Positions 1 to 9,598 are shown, counted from the stretch's first letter. The stretch: 64,000 nt of DNA from Pseudomonas sp. ok272 (GCF_900109995.1 NZ_FOCB01000008.1:124001-188000); one strand, 5' to 3'. The notes: a model not told the origin generated them from the sequence alone. Made by a program: numbers and translations.

Positions 1-2272
1 CGGTCAGGGTCAGGATGTCGACTTCGCTGCGCAGGGCCTTGAGCTGTTCTTTCTGGCGCACACCGAAGCGGTGCTCTTCGTCGATGATCACCAGCCCCAG
101 GTTTTTGATCTTGACGTCGTCTTGCAGCAGTTTGTGGGTGCCGATGACGATATCGATCTTGCCTTCGGCCAGGTCGGCTACCGCGGCATTCACTTCCTTG
201 GTCGACTTGAAGCGGCTCATCACTTCCACGGTCACCGGCCAGTCGGCGAAGCGATCACGGAAGCTGTTGTAGTGTTGTTGGGCGAGCAGGGTGGTGGGCA
301 CCAGGATCGCCACCTGCTTGCCGCCGTGCACGGCGATGAACGCCGCCCGCATGGCAACTTCGGTCTTGCCGAAACCCACGTCGCCGCACACCAGGCGATC
401 CATCGGTTTGGGCGCGAGCATGTCGGCGCGCACGGCATCGATGGTGGTTTGCTGGTCTGGGGTTTCTTCGAACGGGAAGCCGGCGCTGAAGGTGGCATAG
501 TCGGCCTTCGGATCGGCGAAGGCATGCCCTTCGCGGGCGGCGCGGCGGGCATAGATGTCGAGCAGCTCGGCGGCCACATCGCGTACCTGTTCGGCGGCCT
601 TGCGCTTGGCTTTCTGCCACGTCTCGGAGCCCAGGCGGTGCAGCGGCGCGAGCGCATCATCACTGCCGGTGTAGCGGGCGATCAAGTGCAGGTTGGCCAC
701 CGGCACGTAGAGCTTGGCGCCCTCGGCGTATTGCAGCGTGAGGAACTCGGCGGCCTGGTTGTCGATCTCCAGGGTCGCCAGGCCAAGGTAGCGGCCGACG
801 CCGTGGTCGATATGCACCACCGGCGCCCCTTCGCGCAGTTCGGTGAGGTTCTTGATCACCGCGTCGTTGTTGGCGTCGGTGCGCTTCTCGCGACGACGGC
901 GCTGCATCACGCGCTGGCCGAACAACGGGCTTTCGGCCACCAGCGCCAGGGCCGGGTCGTCCAGCAGCAGGCCTTCGTCCAGGGGGGCGATGGTGATCGC
1001 CAGGCGGGCTTTGCTGGCGACGAAGTCCGGCCAGCTGTCGACCGTTTTTGGTTGCAGCTTCAAGCGTTGCAACAGTTCCAGCAACACTTCGCGGCGCCCC
1101 GCCGATTCGGCGGTGAACAGCACGCGGCCGGGGAATTCGTCGAGGAAGCTGGCCAGCGCGGCCAACGGCTGGTTGGCCTTGGCTTCGATCGCCAGGTTCG
1201 GCAGCTCCCGAGCGGGGAAGCGCTCGCGGCCTACGCCCGTTTCCACGTCCTGCTGGCTGGCCACCACGCGCGGCCAACCCTTGAGCCGGGCGAAGCAGTC
1301 TTCCACCGGCAGGAACAGCTCGGCGGGAGGCAGTAAAGGGCGGGATGGATCGACGCGGCGCTCTTCATAGCGATTGCGCACATCGTTCCAGAAGTTTTCC
1401 GCGGCCTGCTCGATGCCCGGCAGGGAAAACACTTGGGTGTCCTGGGGCAGGTAATCGAAGAGGGTGGAGGTTTCGTCGAAGAACAGCGGCAGGTAGTACT
1501 CGATGCCGGCGGGTGTAATCCCGCTGCTCAGGTCCTGGAAGATCGGGCAACGGCGGAAGTCCACGTCGAAGCGCTCACGAAACCGCGCCTTGAAGCGGGT
1601 AACGGCATCCTTTTGCAGTGGGAACTCGCGCGCCGGCAACAGCTTGACCGACTCGACCTTGTCGATGGAGCGCTGGTTTTCCGGATCGAAGGTGCGCAGC
1701 GTCTCGATTTCGTCATCGAACAGGTCGATGCGGTAGGGCAGTTTGCTGCCCATCGGGAACAGGTCGATCAGCGAGCCGCGCACGGTGAATTCGCCGTGCT
1801 CATACACGGTGTCGACGTACCGATAGCCGGTAGCTTCAAGCCGCGTGCGCATTTGCTCGACGTCGAGCTTCTGGCCGACGTCCAGCACCAGGCTGCTGCC
1901 CAGCAGGAACTTGGTCGGCGCCAGTCGATGCAGGGCCGTGGTGATCGGCACCACCAGCACGCCATGGCTCAGCTCGGGCAGTCGATAGAGGCTGGCGATG
2001 CGCTGGGAAATGATGTCCTGGTGTGGCGAGAACAAATCGTAGGGCAAGGTTTCCCAGTCGGGGAAATGCAGCACCGGCAAATCGGGGGCGAAAAAACTCA
2101 GCTCCTGTTCCAGCCGTTCAGCACTTTGGCTGTCGGCGGTCACGAGCAGGGTGAAGCGCTTGGCAGCGCTGGCGGCCTCGGCGATGGCCAGGCTCAGGGC
2201 GGCACCGGGCAGGTTGCCCCAATGCTGTTTACCTGCCGCGGCAGGGAGAAGCGGTAGACGCAGAACGGGCAC
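1..2272 (-). CDS. mfd: Transcription-repair coupling factor Mfd, partial (3' end outside window)
   Basis: Mfd is an ATP-dependent translocase that removes RNA polymerase stalled at DNA lesions and recruits UvrA for nucleotide excision repair. The reading frame opens with GTG at 2272 (MPVLRLPLLP...), the usual Pseudomonas N-terminus, and continues open to the window edge, so about 757 of some 1,150 residues are present. Visible parts are the UvrB-homology N-terminal region (for example FPDWETLPYDLFSPHQDI), the RNA polymerase-interaction/linker region, the Walker A loop GDVGFGKTE near residue 630 and the DEEH box with HRFG near residue 730. The C-terminal translocation and UvrA-masking domains lie outside. 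It is divergent from gap. The family assignment is secure; only the end is missing. Confidence 0.97.
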   Translation of the reverse strand, partial: MPVLRLPLLPAAAGKQHWGNLPGAALSLAIAEAASAAKRFTLLVTADSQSAERLEQELSFFAPDLPVLHFPDWETLPYDLFSPHQDIISQRIASLYRLPELSHGVLVVPITTALHRLAPTKFLLGSSLVLDVGQKLDVEQMRTRLEATGYRYVDTVYEHGEFTVRGSLIDLFPMGSKLPYRIDLFDDEIETLRTFDPENQRSIDKVESVKLLPAREFPLQKDAVTRFKARFRERFDVDFRRCPIFQDLSSGITPAGIEYYLPLFFDETSTLFDYLPQDTQVFSLPGIEQAAENFWNDVRNRYEERRVDPSRPLLPPAELFLPVEDCFARLKGWPRVVASQQDVETGVGRERFPARELPNLAIEAKANQPLAALASFLDEFPGRVLFTAESAGRREVLLELLQRLKLQPKTVDSWPDFVASKARLAITIAPLDEGLLLDDPALALVAESPLFGQRVMQRRRREKRTDANNDAVIKNLTELREGAPVVHIDHGVGRYLGLATLEIDNQAAEFLTLQYAEGAKLYVPVANLHLIARYTGSDDALAPLHRLGSETWQKAKRKAAEQVRDVAAELLDIYARRAAREGHAFADPKADYATFSAGFPFEETPDQQTTIDAVRADMLAPKPMDRLVCGDVGFGKTEVAMRAAFIAVHGGKQVAILVPTTLLAQQHYNSFRDRFADWPVTVEVMSRFKSTKEVNAAVADLAEGKIDIVIGTHKLLQDDVKIKNLGLVIIDEEHRFGVRQKEQLKALRSEVDILTLT

Positions 2273-2641
2273 GGAAGGTTGAGCTCCAAGCGTTGCGACA
2301 AAGTCGGTAAGTGTAGCGGCCTCGGGTGCAGGCTGTCAGTTGCAGACTGTGTCTATCTACACACTCTGCGCAAAATGTAGTGGTAATGACAAAAACGGCT
2401 GGTTATTTACGGGATATGTAGTGCCGAAATGGTGCGGTGTTACGGAGGGTTACAGACATGGCGCTGTGCTCCCCAAAACATAGCCTGCGCTGCAAGCCCC
2501 GGTTTTAAGGGCTTTGCGCGTGCCTTATTTTTTTTGAAGACGATTTTGTTACGGGTTGCGCGACAGGCGCGCATTGCTACGGGAGGGACTCGGCGGCATA
2601 ATGTAGCCCCTTTTTTCAGCCCCTACATGTGGAAGGTTCCC
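2273..2641. promoter_or_regulatory. mfd-gap divergent intergenic region with TGTAGT repeats
   Basis: No gene is visible in these 370 bases between the divergent mfd and gap starts. The sequence holds two identical TGTAGT hexamers at 2376-2381 and 2417-2422 (41 bases apart, same orientation) and a related TGTAGC at 2602-2607 overlapping the proposed gap -10 box. An AT-rich T-run lies at about 2526-2535. TGTAGT/ACTACA half-sites also occur upstream of aceA in this window. As I recall, such half-sites have been reported for the RpiR-family carbon regulator RccR of P. fluorescens, but this was not checked here. Confidence 0.45.
2574..2602 (+). promoter_or_regulatory. Putative sigma70 promoter of gap
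   Basis: TTGCTA (2574-2579) and CATAAT (2597-2602) are separated by exactly 17 bases. Initiation near 2608-2610 would leave a leader of about 33 bases before the GTG start at 2642. The upstream in-frame ATG at 2627 would then have no room for a ribosome binding site. Inferred from sequence only. Confidence 0.45.
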
Positions 2642-4090
2642 GTGACTCAGAAGCCCGACCAGTGTCTTGGTGAATGGATCGACCGTGAAGCACTCGCAGA
2701 AGCGATGATTCCGCTTATCGGTCAGCTCTACCGCAATAATAATGTGGTGAGCTCGATCTATGGCCGCAGCCTGATCAACCGTTCAGTCATCGCGATTCTC
2801 AAAGCGCACCGCTTTGCGCGTCATCGTCAGTCCGATGACAGCGAATTGTCCGTTCACGAAACATTCCCGCTGCTCAAAGCCATGAGCGAACTCAAGCTCG
2901 GCGCTGCTTCGGTCGACCTGGGCAAGCTGGCAGTCAAATTCAAGGCCGAAGGCAACGGCCGTAGCGCCGAGCAGTTCGTGCGCGAAGAACTGGCCGATGT
3001 GGTAGGTCAGCAAAACGTCTCCGCCCGCAAAGGCACTGACGTTGTCCTGTACGGCTTCGGTCGTATCGGCCGTCTGCTGGCGCGCATCCTGATCGAAAAA
3101 ACCGGTGGTGGCGACGGCCTGCGTCTGCGCGCCATCGTTGTGCGCAAGGGTGCTGATAACGATCTGGTCAAGCGTGCCAGCCTGTTGCGTCGTGATTCGG
3201 TACATGGTCCGTTCGATGGCACCATCACCATCGATGAAGCCAACAACACCATCACGGCCAACGGCAACCTGATCCAGGTTATCTACGCCAAGAACCCGAC
3301 TGAAGTGGACTACACCCAGTACGGCATCAAGAACGCGCTGCTGGTGGACAACACCGGTGTATGGCGTGACGCTGATGGCCTGGGCCAGCACCTGGCTTGC
3401 CCGGGTGTCGACCGCGTGGTGCTGACTGCGCCTGGCAAAGGCAAGCTGAAGAACATCGTTCACGGCATCAACCACGGCGAGATCACCGCCGACGACAAGA
3501 TCATTTCCGCCGCCTCCTGCACCACCAACGCCATCGTGCCGGTGCTCAAGGCTGTGAATGACAAGTTCGGCATCATCAACGGCCACGTTGAAACCGTTCA
3601 CTCGTACACCAACGACCAGAACCTGATCGACAACTTCCACAAAGGCGATCGCCGTGGTCGTAGCGCAGCGTTGAACATGGTGATCACCGAGACCGGTGCC
3701 GCTACCGCTGCTGCCAAGGCCCTGCCTGAGCTGGCCGGCAAGCTGACCGGTAACGCGATCCGCGTTCCAACGCCAAACGTGTCGATGGCCATCCTCAACC
3801 TGAACCTTGAGAAAGCCGCCACCCGTGAAGAGATGAACGAGTACCTGCGCTACATGGCGCTGCACTCCGATCTGCATAAGCAAATCGACTTCGTCAACTC
3901 GCAGGAAGTGGTGTCCACCGACTTCGTTGGCTCGCGCCACGCCGGTGTAGTGGACGCTGAAGCGACCATCACCCAAGACAACCGCGTTGTTCTGTACGTT
4001 TGGTACGACAACGAGTTCGGTTACAGCTGCCAGGTAATTCGCGTGATGGAAGACATGGCCGGTGTAAACCCGCCAGCCTTCCCGCGCTAA
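2642..4090 (+). CDS. gap: Glyceraldehyde-3-phosphate dehydrogenase, long (~480 aa) form
   Basis: This enzyme oxidises glyceraldehyde-3-phosphate to 1,3-bisphosphoglycerate, or the reverse in gluconeogenesis. The protein has an N-terminal extension of about 130 residues, absent from the classical 330-residue GAPDH, followed by the Rossmann motif GFGRIGR (138-144). The catalytic Cys293 lies in SAASCTTNA, and His320 lies in VHSYTNDQN. I chose GTG 2642 because GGAAGG at 2631-2636 is a good ribosome binding site and a plausible promoter ends at 2602. An in-frame ATG at 2627 would add five residues (MWKVP) but has no such site. The gene is single, with a terminator 17 bases downstream. Pseudomonas species carry several GAPDHs, and the direction of flux for this one cannot be read from sequence. 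Confidence 0.95.
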   Translation: MTQKPDQCLGEWIDREALAEAMIPLIGQLYRNNNVVSSIYGRSLINRSVIAILKAHRFARHRQSDDSELSVHETFPLLKAMSELKLGAASVDLGKLAVKFKAEGNGRSAEQFVREELADVVGQQNVSARKGTDVVLYGFGRIGRLLARILIEKTGGGDGLRLRAIVVRKGADNDLVKRASLLRRDSVHGPFDGTITIDEANNTITANGNLIQVIYAKNPTEVDYTQYGIKNALLVDNTGVWRDADGLGQHLACPGVDRVVLTAPGKGKLKNIVHGINHGEITADDKIISAASCTTNAIVPVLKAVNDKFGIINGHVETVHSYTNDQNLIDNFHKGDRRGRSAALNMVITETGAATAAAKALPELAGKLTGNAIRVPTPNVSMAILNLNLEKAATREEMNEYLRYMALHSDLHKQIDFVNSQEVVSTDFVGSRHAGVVDAEATITQDNRVVLYVWYDNEFGYSCQVIRVMEDMAGVNPPAFPR

Positions 4091-4106
4091 GCCCTAGCCG
4101 CCGATG

Positions 4107-4135
4107 AAAACGCCTCGACACCGTCGGGGCGTTTT
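4107..4135 (+). terminator. Rho-independent terminator of gap
   Basis: AAAACGCC-T-CGAC, loop ACC, GTCG-G-GGCGTTTT followed by more T residues. It lies 17 bases after the gap stop codon. Confidence 0.85.
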
Positions 4136-4206
4136 TGTTTGTGGGGGTTGAATCGAGAGGATGGCTTGGGCTTTTTTGCTCCGATAAAGACGTGGAGGTG
4201 TGTTGC

Positions 4207-5370
4207 ATGAACTTGATCCAAAAGCGCTGTACTGCCTGGCTTGCGTTGGCCTGCGTGAGCGCCTTCAGCCAGGTCGCCATGGCCGCTGCCCAGACGTCAC
4301 CCATCGATAGCGTCGTGCAAAACGCTGCTCGGGACGTCATGCAGCGCTACCACATTCCCGGCCTGGCCATTGCCGTCACCCACGACGGCAAGCGTCAGTT
4401 CTACAACTTCGGAGTGGCTTCCAGGGACACGCAGCAGCAGGTCACGAGCGCAACGTTGTTTGAAATCGGCTCGATCAGTAAAACCTTCACGGCAACCTTG
4501 GCGACCTATGCCCAGGCCAATGGTCGGCTTTCACTGGCGGACCATCCAGGCAAGTACCTGCCTGAGCTGGCGGGCAGTGCGTTCGACCAGGTGACATTGC
4601 TCAACCTGGCCACCCACACCGCCGGTGGTTTCCCCTTGCAGGTCCCGGATCAGGTGCAAAACCACCCGCAACTGATGCAGTACTTCAAGGCGTGGACGCC
4701 CACCTACCCGCCGGGAACCCAGCGCACCTATGCCAACCCCAGCATCGGTATGCTCGGGCTGCTGGTGGCGGACAGTATGAAGCTGCCATTCGCGGATGCC
4801 CTGGAGAAGCAACTGTTCCCGCAGTTGGGCATGCGCAGTAGCTTCATCAACGTGCCAGCGAACGCAATGCCGCGCTATGCCCAGGGCTACAACAAGCAGG
4901 ACGCGCCGGTCAGGTTGAACCCGGGCGTGCTGGGTGACGAGGCCTATGGGGTGAAGACCAGTTCCGCGGACCTGATCCACTTTGTCGAGGCCAACCTGGG
5001 GATGGTCAAGGTTGAGGCAATTCTGGGCCAGGCGCTGGCACAGACGCGCGTGGGTTACTTTCGGGTCGGGGCCATGACCCAGGACTTGATTTGGGAGCAG
5101 TACGGCTATCCAGTGGCATTGGCGACGTTGCTGGAAGGCAACGCCGACCCGATGATTCTTGAGAGCCATGCCGTCACACCGCTGAGTCCGCCGCTGCCGC
5201 CTCAGGAGGCGGTCTGGATCAACAAGACTGGCTCCACGGGTGGGTTCTCGGCCTACGTGGCGTTTGTGCCTTCGAAAAAACTTGGCATCGTGGTGCTGGC
5301 CAACAAGAGCTACCCCAATGAGGCGCGGATTCGCCTGGCCTACCGGATTCTGAGCGAGCTGGATCGCTGA
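4207..5370 (+). CDS. ampC: Class C (AmpC) beta-lactamase
   Basis: This is a periplasmic serine beta-lactamase that hydrolyses mainly cephalosporins. The predicted protein has 387 residues with a Sec signal peptide (about 1-26, ending AMA). All three class C motifs are present: S89-I-S-K92 (nucleophile), Y175-A-N177 and K340-T-G342, each offset by exactly 25 from mature AmpC numbering (64, 150, 315). The start ATG is preceded by GGAGG at 4194-4198. No ampR-like LysR gene flanks it; gap lies upstream and apbE downstream, so induction, if any, must act in trans. The motif set favours a true AmpC over a generic serine hydrolase or esterase. Confidence 0.93.
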   Translation: MNLIQKRCTAWLALACVSAFSQVAMAAAQTSPIDSVVQNAARDVMQRYHIPGLAIAVTHDGKRQFYNFGVASRDTQQQVTSATLFEIGSISKTFTATLATYAQANGRLSLADHPGKYLPELAGSAFDQVTLLNLATHTAGGFPLQVPDQVQNHPQLMQYFKAWTPTYPPGTQRTYANPSIGMLGLLVADSMKLPFADALEKQLFPQLGMRSSFINVPANAMPRYAQGYNKQDAPVRLNPGVLGDEAYGVKTSSADLIHFVEANLGMVKVEAILGQALAQTRVGYFRVGAMTQDLIWEQYGYPVALATLLEGNADPMILESHAVTPLSPPLPPQEAVWINKTGSTGGFSAYVAFVPSKKLGIVVLANKSYPNEARIRLAYRILSELDR

Positions 5371-5509
5371 AGCCCCCGCCGCTGTGGGCACCATGGCGGA
5401 ATGAGATTCACCGTTCGACGATCGATAAAAAGCAGGCAGCGATCTGTCACATAATGGCCAGCCCTGGAAAGTGCTGACTGGCAGGGCAGACAATTAGCGG
5501 GAGACGTCG

Positions 5510-6538
5510 GTGGCATTGCGCAGTGGATGGAAGCGGGCGGTTGGATGTGCGCTGTTGGCCAGTGGACTGGTGGGATGTGGCCAGGGTGAGTCCCAGGTGC
5601 ATTTCGCCGGCCCGACCATGGGCAGCACCTATTCGATCCAGTATGTGCGCCGTGTCGGTGATCCGGGTTTGGCCGAGGTGAAGGCGCAGGTCGAGGCGAT
5701 CCTGGCCGAGGTCGATCAGCAGATGTCGACTTACCGCAGTGACTCCGACATCTCACGGTTCAACGCGTTGCCGGGCAACAGTTGTCAGGTGATGCCGGCA
5801 TCGGTGCTGCAGTTGGTCAGGGTTGGCGAGCAGTTGTCAGTGGACAGCGACGGCGCCTATGACCTGACGGTCGAGCCGCTGATGAACCTATGGGGCTTTG
5901 GTCCACAAGGTCGGGAGGAAAAGGTCCCGAGTGCCGCGGCCCTGGCGCAGGTGCGCGCGCGTGTGGGGCATGCGCACTTGCGGATCGACGGCGATCAGTT
6001 GTGCAAGGACGCGCCGGTCGAAGTTGATTTCGACAGCATTGCCGCGGGCTACACCGTCGATCGCATCGGTGAAAAACTCCAGGCCATGGGCATCGACAGC
6101 TTTCTGGTTGAGGCCACGGGGGAACTCAAGGTCGTCGGTAAGAAGCTCGATGGCAGCCCCTGGAAAGTTGCCCTGGAGGAGCCCCGCGATGATCGGCAGG
6201 TGATCGAGCGTGTGTTGGCGCTGGACGGATACGGGGTCTCGACGTCGGGAGACTACCGCAATTACTTCGAGCAGGACGGCCGGCGCTATTCCCACACCTT
6301 TGATGCCCGCAGCGGGGCGCCGATCCTGCATGACCTGGCGTCGGTCACGGTGATTCACCCTCAGGGGGTGCTGGCGGATGGCTTATCGACGCTGTTATTG
6401 ATCCTGGGGCCCGAGCGAGCCTGGGATTACGCGGCCAAACACGGTGTCGCGGCATTTTTTGTGATGCGTACCGATACCGGGTTCGTCACACGAACCAGTC
6501 AGGCTTTTGAGCGCCTGAATGCTGGGAAAACCCCATGA
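5510..6538 (+). CDS. apbE: FAD:protein FMN transferase (ApbE), lipoprotein
   Basis: ApbE covalently attaches FMN from FAD to threonine residues of target flavoproteins such as NqrB/NqrC, on the periplasmic face. The protein has 342 residues, starting at GTG 5510 behind GGGAG. A lipoprotein signal ends in LVGC with lipidated Cys23. Typical ApbE sequence follows: GPTMGSTYSIQY, the MSTYRSDSDISRFN segment, VDFDSIAAGYTVD, and HTFDARSGAP with the metal-binding region near the C-terminus. sthA lies 211 bases downstream on the same strand. No nqr genes are in the window, so the acceptor protein is not identified here. Confidence 0.93.
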   Translation: MALRSGWKRAVGCALLASGLVGCGQGESQVHFAGPTMGSTYSIQYVRRVGDPGLAEVKAQVEAILAEVDQQMSTYRSDSDISRFNALPGNSCQVMPASVLQLVRVGEQLSVDSDGAYDLTVEPLMNLWGFGPQGREEKVPSAAALAQVRARVGHAHLRIDGDQLCKDAPVEVDFDSIAAGYTVDRIGEKLQAMGIDSFLVEATGELKVVGKKLDGSPWKVALEEPRDDRQVIERVLALDGYGVSTSGDYRNYFEQDGRRYSHTFDARSGAPILHDLASVTVIHPQGVLADGLSTLLLILGPERAWDYAAKHGVAAFFVMRTDTGFVTRTSQAFERLNAGKTP

Positions 6539-6749
6539 ACAGCGTTTCAATCGCAAGGATCGCTGGCGTTGTAGCGCAGGCAAAACTAGCCTACGACGCG
6601 ACCAAGGGTTAATGTGCGCGGCGTTGACGCTTCTATAGACTGTTCCTGGGTTTTCGACTGACCCCAAAATTGTTCCTTCATGCCGCATGGCCGGCATGAT
6701 TTAGCCGCAGGTGCCAACGGGGTGCCGCGGCCTGTTCTGAGGAGTACGC

Positions 6750-8144
6750 ATGGCTGTCTACAACTACGACGTGGTGGTGCTGGGTTCCGGCCCCGCAGGA
6801 GAAGGTGCGGCAATGAATGCCGCCAAAGCAGGGCGCAAGGTGGCGATGGTCGATAGTCGTCGTCAGGTTGGCGGCAACTGCACTCACCTGGGCACTATCC
6901 CGTCCAAGGCGTTGCGGCACTCGGTCCGGCAGATCATGCAGTTCAACACCAATCCGATGTTCCGGGCCATTGGTGAGCCACGCTGGTTCTCGTTCCCGGA
7001 CGTGCTCAAGAGCGCAGAGAAGGTCATCTCCAAGCAAGTTGCCTCGCGCACCGGCTACTACGCGCGTAACCGCGTCGATGTGTTCTTCGGTACCGGCAGC
7101 TTCGCTGACGAGCAGACCATCGAAGTGGTGTGCGCCAACGGCGTGGTCGAGAAACTGGTGGCCAAGCACATCATCATCGCCACCGGCTCGCGTCCGTATC
7201 GCCCGGCCGACATCGATTTCCACCACCCGCGTATCTACGATAGCGACACCATCCTCAGCCTCGGCCACACCCCGCGCAAACTCATCGTTTACGGCGCGGG
7301 CGTGATCGGTTGCGAATATGCCTCGATCTTCAGCGGCCTGGGGGTTCTGGTTGAACTGGTGGACAATCGCGGTCAGTTGCTGAGCTTCCTGGACTCGGAG
7401 ATCTCCCAGGCCCTGAGCTATCACTTCAGCAATAACAACATCACCGTGCGCCATAACGAAGACTACGACCGTGTCGAAGGCGTGGACAACGGCGTGATCC
7501 TGCACCTCAAGTCCGGCAAGAAGATCAAGGCCGACGCCTTGCTCTGGTGCAACGGACGTACCGGTAATACCGACGCGCTGGGCCTGGAAAACATCGGTGT
7601 GAAGGTCAATGGCCGTGGCCAGATCGAAGTCGACGAAAGCTACCGCACCTGCATCCAGAACATTTACGGCGCGGGCGATGTGATCGGTTGGCCAAGCCTG
7701 GCCAGTGCCGCCCATGACCAGGGCCGCTCGGCCGCTGGCAGCATCATCGAAAACGGTAGCTGGCGCTTCGTCAACGACGTGCCCACCGGGATCTACACCA
7801 TTCCGGAGATCAGTTCGATCGGCAAGAACGAGCAGGAACTGACGCAGGCCAAGGTGCCGTATGAAGTCGGCAAGGCGTTCTTCAAGGGCATGGCCCGGGC
7901 GCAGATCGCCGGTGAGCCACAAGGCATGCTGAAGATCCTGTTCCACCGCGAGACGCTGGAAGTGCTGGGCGTGCACTGCTTTGGCTATCAAGCGTCGGAG
8001 ATCGTGCACATCGGCCAGGCGATCATGAACCAGCCGGGCGAGTTGAACACGCTGAAGTACTTCGTCAACACCACGTTCAACTACCCGACCATGGCCGAAG
8101 CCTATCGGGTAGCCGCATACGACGGCCTCAACCGGCTTTTTTGA
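6750..8144 (+). CDS. sthA: Soluble (Si-specific) pyridine nucleotide transhydrogenase
   Basis: SthA is a cytosolic flavoprotein that passes reducing equivalents from NADPH to NAD+ and so balances the two pools. The 464-residue protein has the FAD-binding [14 protein letters not shown] near the N-terminus, a second nucleotide-binding motif ([12 protein letters not shown]) near residue 180 and [15 protein letters not shown]. The region corresponding to the redox disulfide of related oxidoreductases reads [15 protein letters not shown]. Only one of the two cysteines remains, which is characteristic of SthA and separates it from lipoamide dehydrogenase. GAGG lies just upstream of the ATG. A small inverted repeat (TCATGCCG/CGGCATGA, 6678-6699) lies in the leader. 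Confidence 0.97.
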   Translation: MAVYNYDVVVLGSGPAGEGAAMNAAKAGRKVAMVDSRRQVGGNCTHLGTIPSKALRHSVRQIMQFNTNPMFRAIGEPRWFSFPDVLKSAEKVISKQVASRTGYYARNRVDVFFGTGSFADEQTIEVVCANGVVEKLVAKHIIIATGSRPYRPADIDFHHPRIYDSDTILSLGHTPRKLIVYGAGVIGCEYASIFSGLGVLVELVDNRGQLLSFLDSEISQALSYHFSNNNITVRHNEDYDRVEGVDNGVILHLKSGKKIKADALLWCNGRTGNTDALGLENIGVKVNGRGQIEVDESYRTCIQNIYGAGDVIGWPSLASAAHDQGRSAAGSIIENGSWRFVNDVPTGIYTIPEISSIGKNEQELTQAKVPYEVGKAFFKGMARAQIAGEPQGMLKILFHRETLEVLGVHCFGYQASEIVHIGQAIMNQPGELNTLKYFVNTTFNYPTMAEAYRVAAYDGLNRLF

Positions 8145-8186
8145 GTGGCTCCGGCCGGTGGCCTGAGCCGGCCGGGGAGACCGATT

Positions 8187-8909
8187 TCAGCAATTCTCAA
8201 GGGTGGCAATGGCCAAACCGGGAAAGTCTGTAATCAGGCTGTCAACGCCGAAGTCAGCGAGCCTGCGCATCAGCGCGGGTTCGTTGACCGTCCACACCGA
8301 CACATGCAGCCCCTGGCGCTGCGCCTTCTCCAGGCGTTCCGGCGTACACAGGGTCCAGTTCAGCGCCAGAATCTCACAGCCATAGCTTTGCGCGACCTTC
8401 AGCGGGTCGAGCCAGGCGTATTCGGCCACCAGCCCACGGGACACGTCGGGCACCAGGTCTAGGGCCGCTTTCAACACTTCCCGTGAGCTTGAGGTGATGG
8501 TCACCTTGTCGAGCAGACCGTGCCGTTGGGCCATTTCACGGATCGCCAGCACGGTGGTGGCGGCGCGGGTGCGCGAGGCACTTTTGACTTCCAGCTGCCA
8601 GTGCTCGAAATCGCATTGCTCGAACAGTTCCTCTAGCGTTGGAATCGGGCACGGCGTGATCCAGCCCGGCCCGCCCTTGCGCGCATCGTAGGTCACCAGG
8701 TCCGCCGCCGTATGCTCGACGACCTTGCCGCGACGGTCAGTCGTGCGCTTGAGCGTCGGGTCGTGAATGACCATCAGTTCGCCGTCCATGGACAGGTGCA
8801 GGTCCAGTTCGCAACGGCGCACGCCGTGCTTGAGGCATTGCTGGAAGCTGGTCAGGGTGTTTTCCGGTGCTTCGCCTTTGGCGCCGCGGTGGCCGTAGAT
8901 AAGGGTCAC
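8187..8909 (-). CDS. Glycerophosphodiester phosphodiesterase (cytosolic type)
   Basis: This enzyme hydrolyses glycerophosphodiesters (deacylated phospholipids) to glycerol-3-phosphate and an alcohol. The 240-residue TIM-barrel protein has the GDPD signature HRGAKGEAPENT at residues 7-18 (His7, Arg8, Glu15), metal-binding ELDLHLS around 39, and MVIHDPTLKRTT with the second catalytic histidine. The C-terminal VWTVNE and SLITDFPG are also typical. No signal peptide is seen, so it resembles UgpQ rather than periplasmic GlpQ. It is convergent with sthA, and a PilZ gene lies just upstream on the same strand (13-base gap), possibly co-transcribed. Confidence 0.9.
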   Translation of the reverse strand: MTLIYGHRGAKGEAPENTLTSFQQCLKHGVRRCELDLHLSMDGELMVIHDPTLKRTTDRRGKVVEHTAADLVTYDARKGGPGWITPCPIPTLEELFEQCDFEHWQLEVKSASRTRAATTVLAIREMAQRHGLLDKVTITSSSREVLKAALDLVPDVSRGLVAEYAWLDPLKVAQSYGCEILALNWTLCTPERLEKAQRQGLHVSVWTVNEPALMRRLADFGVDSLITDFPGLAIATLENC

Positions 8910-8922
8910 GATGCTTCCTTAG

Positions 8923-9504
8923 TTAATTGCCGGATTCAGTGTGTTCACGGGCCAGGCGTCGTTCCTGGGCCTGTCGTTGCAGGATATAGCGGGCCAACAG
9001 TTGGCGCTGGGCATCGGTCAAGTGTTCGAACTCGGTGCCGATGTCAAAACCAGTGCCCTTGGCGTCGCAATGGGTCACGCGTGCGCGCAGCAGCAGGCCA
9101 AGGGCTTGCGGCATGAGCACCAGCTTGACCGCCAGGCGACTGTCGGCGGCAATCGGGGTCGGGTGCTGGAAGTCGATCCCGCCCTCGGAAATGATCACTG
9201 GCTGTGGTGCGCCGATCTGCCCGAGCACCGTCAAGGCCACCACCTGGCCCAGCAGGTCGATGCGTTTGTTCAGGACTTTCAGGTACGCGGCAGTGTTTCG
9301 ATCGCGTTCGCTGATCTGGCGCAGCAGGTGCTGGGATTCGAATTCGCTCAGGTGCAGTTCACTGAGCAGGTTGAATAGCGGCGAAGTATCTTGCAACACT
9401 TCCTGGCCTGTAGCGGCGGGGCCGGACAGGGGCTGAATATCCAGTGCGATCGTGTCCTCGATACGGTAGTATTCGCGGCGATCTGCTTCATCTAGTGTCG
9501 ACAT
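8923..9504 (-). CDS. PilZ domain protein, likely c-di-GMP binding
   Basis: The protein has 193 residues from ATG 9504 (MSTLDEADRREYYRIED). The RREYYR segment (9-14) fits the PilZ arginine motif at the start of a flagellar-brake-like N-terminal domain. A PilZ-like core, with SEGGIDFQHPTP replacing the D/N-x-S-x-x-G motif, occupies the second half. The middle (LLRQISERDRNTAAYLKVLNKRIDLL) is probably helical. It is divergent from lolC. No transmembrane segment is seen. The fold is fairly clear, but ligand binding is not certain because the second motif is not canonical. The longer reading frame to 9630 is less likely because it would run into the lolC promoter region. Confidence 0.75.
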   Translation of the reverse strand: MSTLDEADRREYYRIEDTIALDIQPLSGPAATGQEVLQDTSPLFNLLSELHLSEFESQHLLRQISERDRNTAAYLKVLNKRIDLLGQVVALTVLGQIGAPQPVIISEGGIDFQHPTPIAADSRLAVKLVLMPQALGLLLRARVTHCDAKGTGFDIGTEFEHLTDAQRQLLARYILQRQAQERRLAREHTESGN

Positions 9505-9598
9505 GGCGAACCCATGGTAGCGGCGGTGGTCTGAGTGTAAAGCTGGATATCGACCCCCGCCACAAGGACGTTCCTTTTCCCTCCGAACAAGCCCCGAC

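Noticed and set aside
6535..6612. A 25-codon frame overlapping the apbE stop (ATGA)
   Set aside because: The overlap is attractive, but the peptide (MNSVSIARIAGVV...) has no ribosome site of its own, no domain and no known counterpart that I recall.
6624..6646. sigma70 promoter of sthA starting TTGACG
   Set aside because: No acceptable -10 box is found 16-18 bases downstream.
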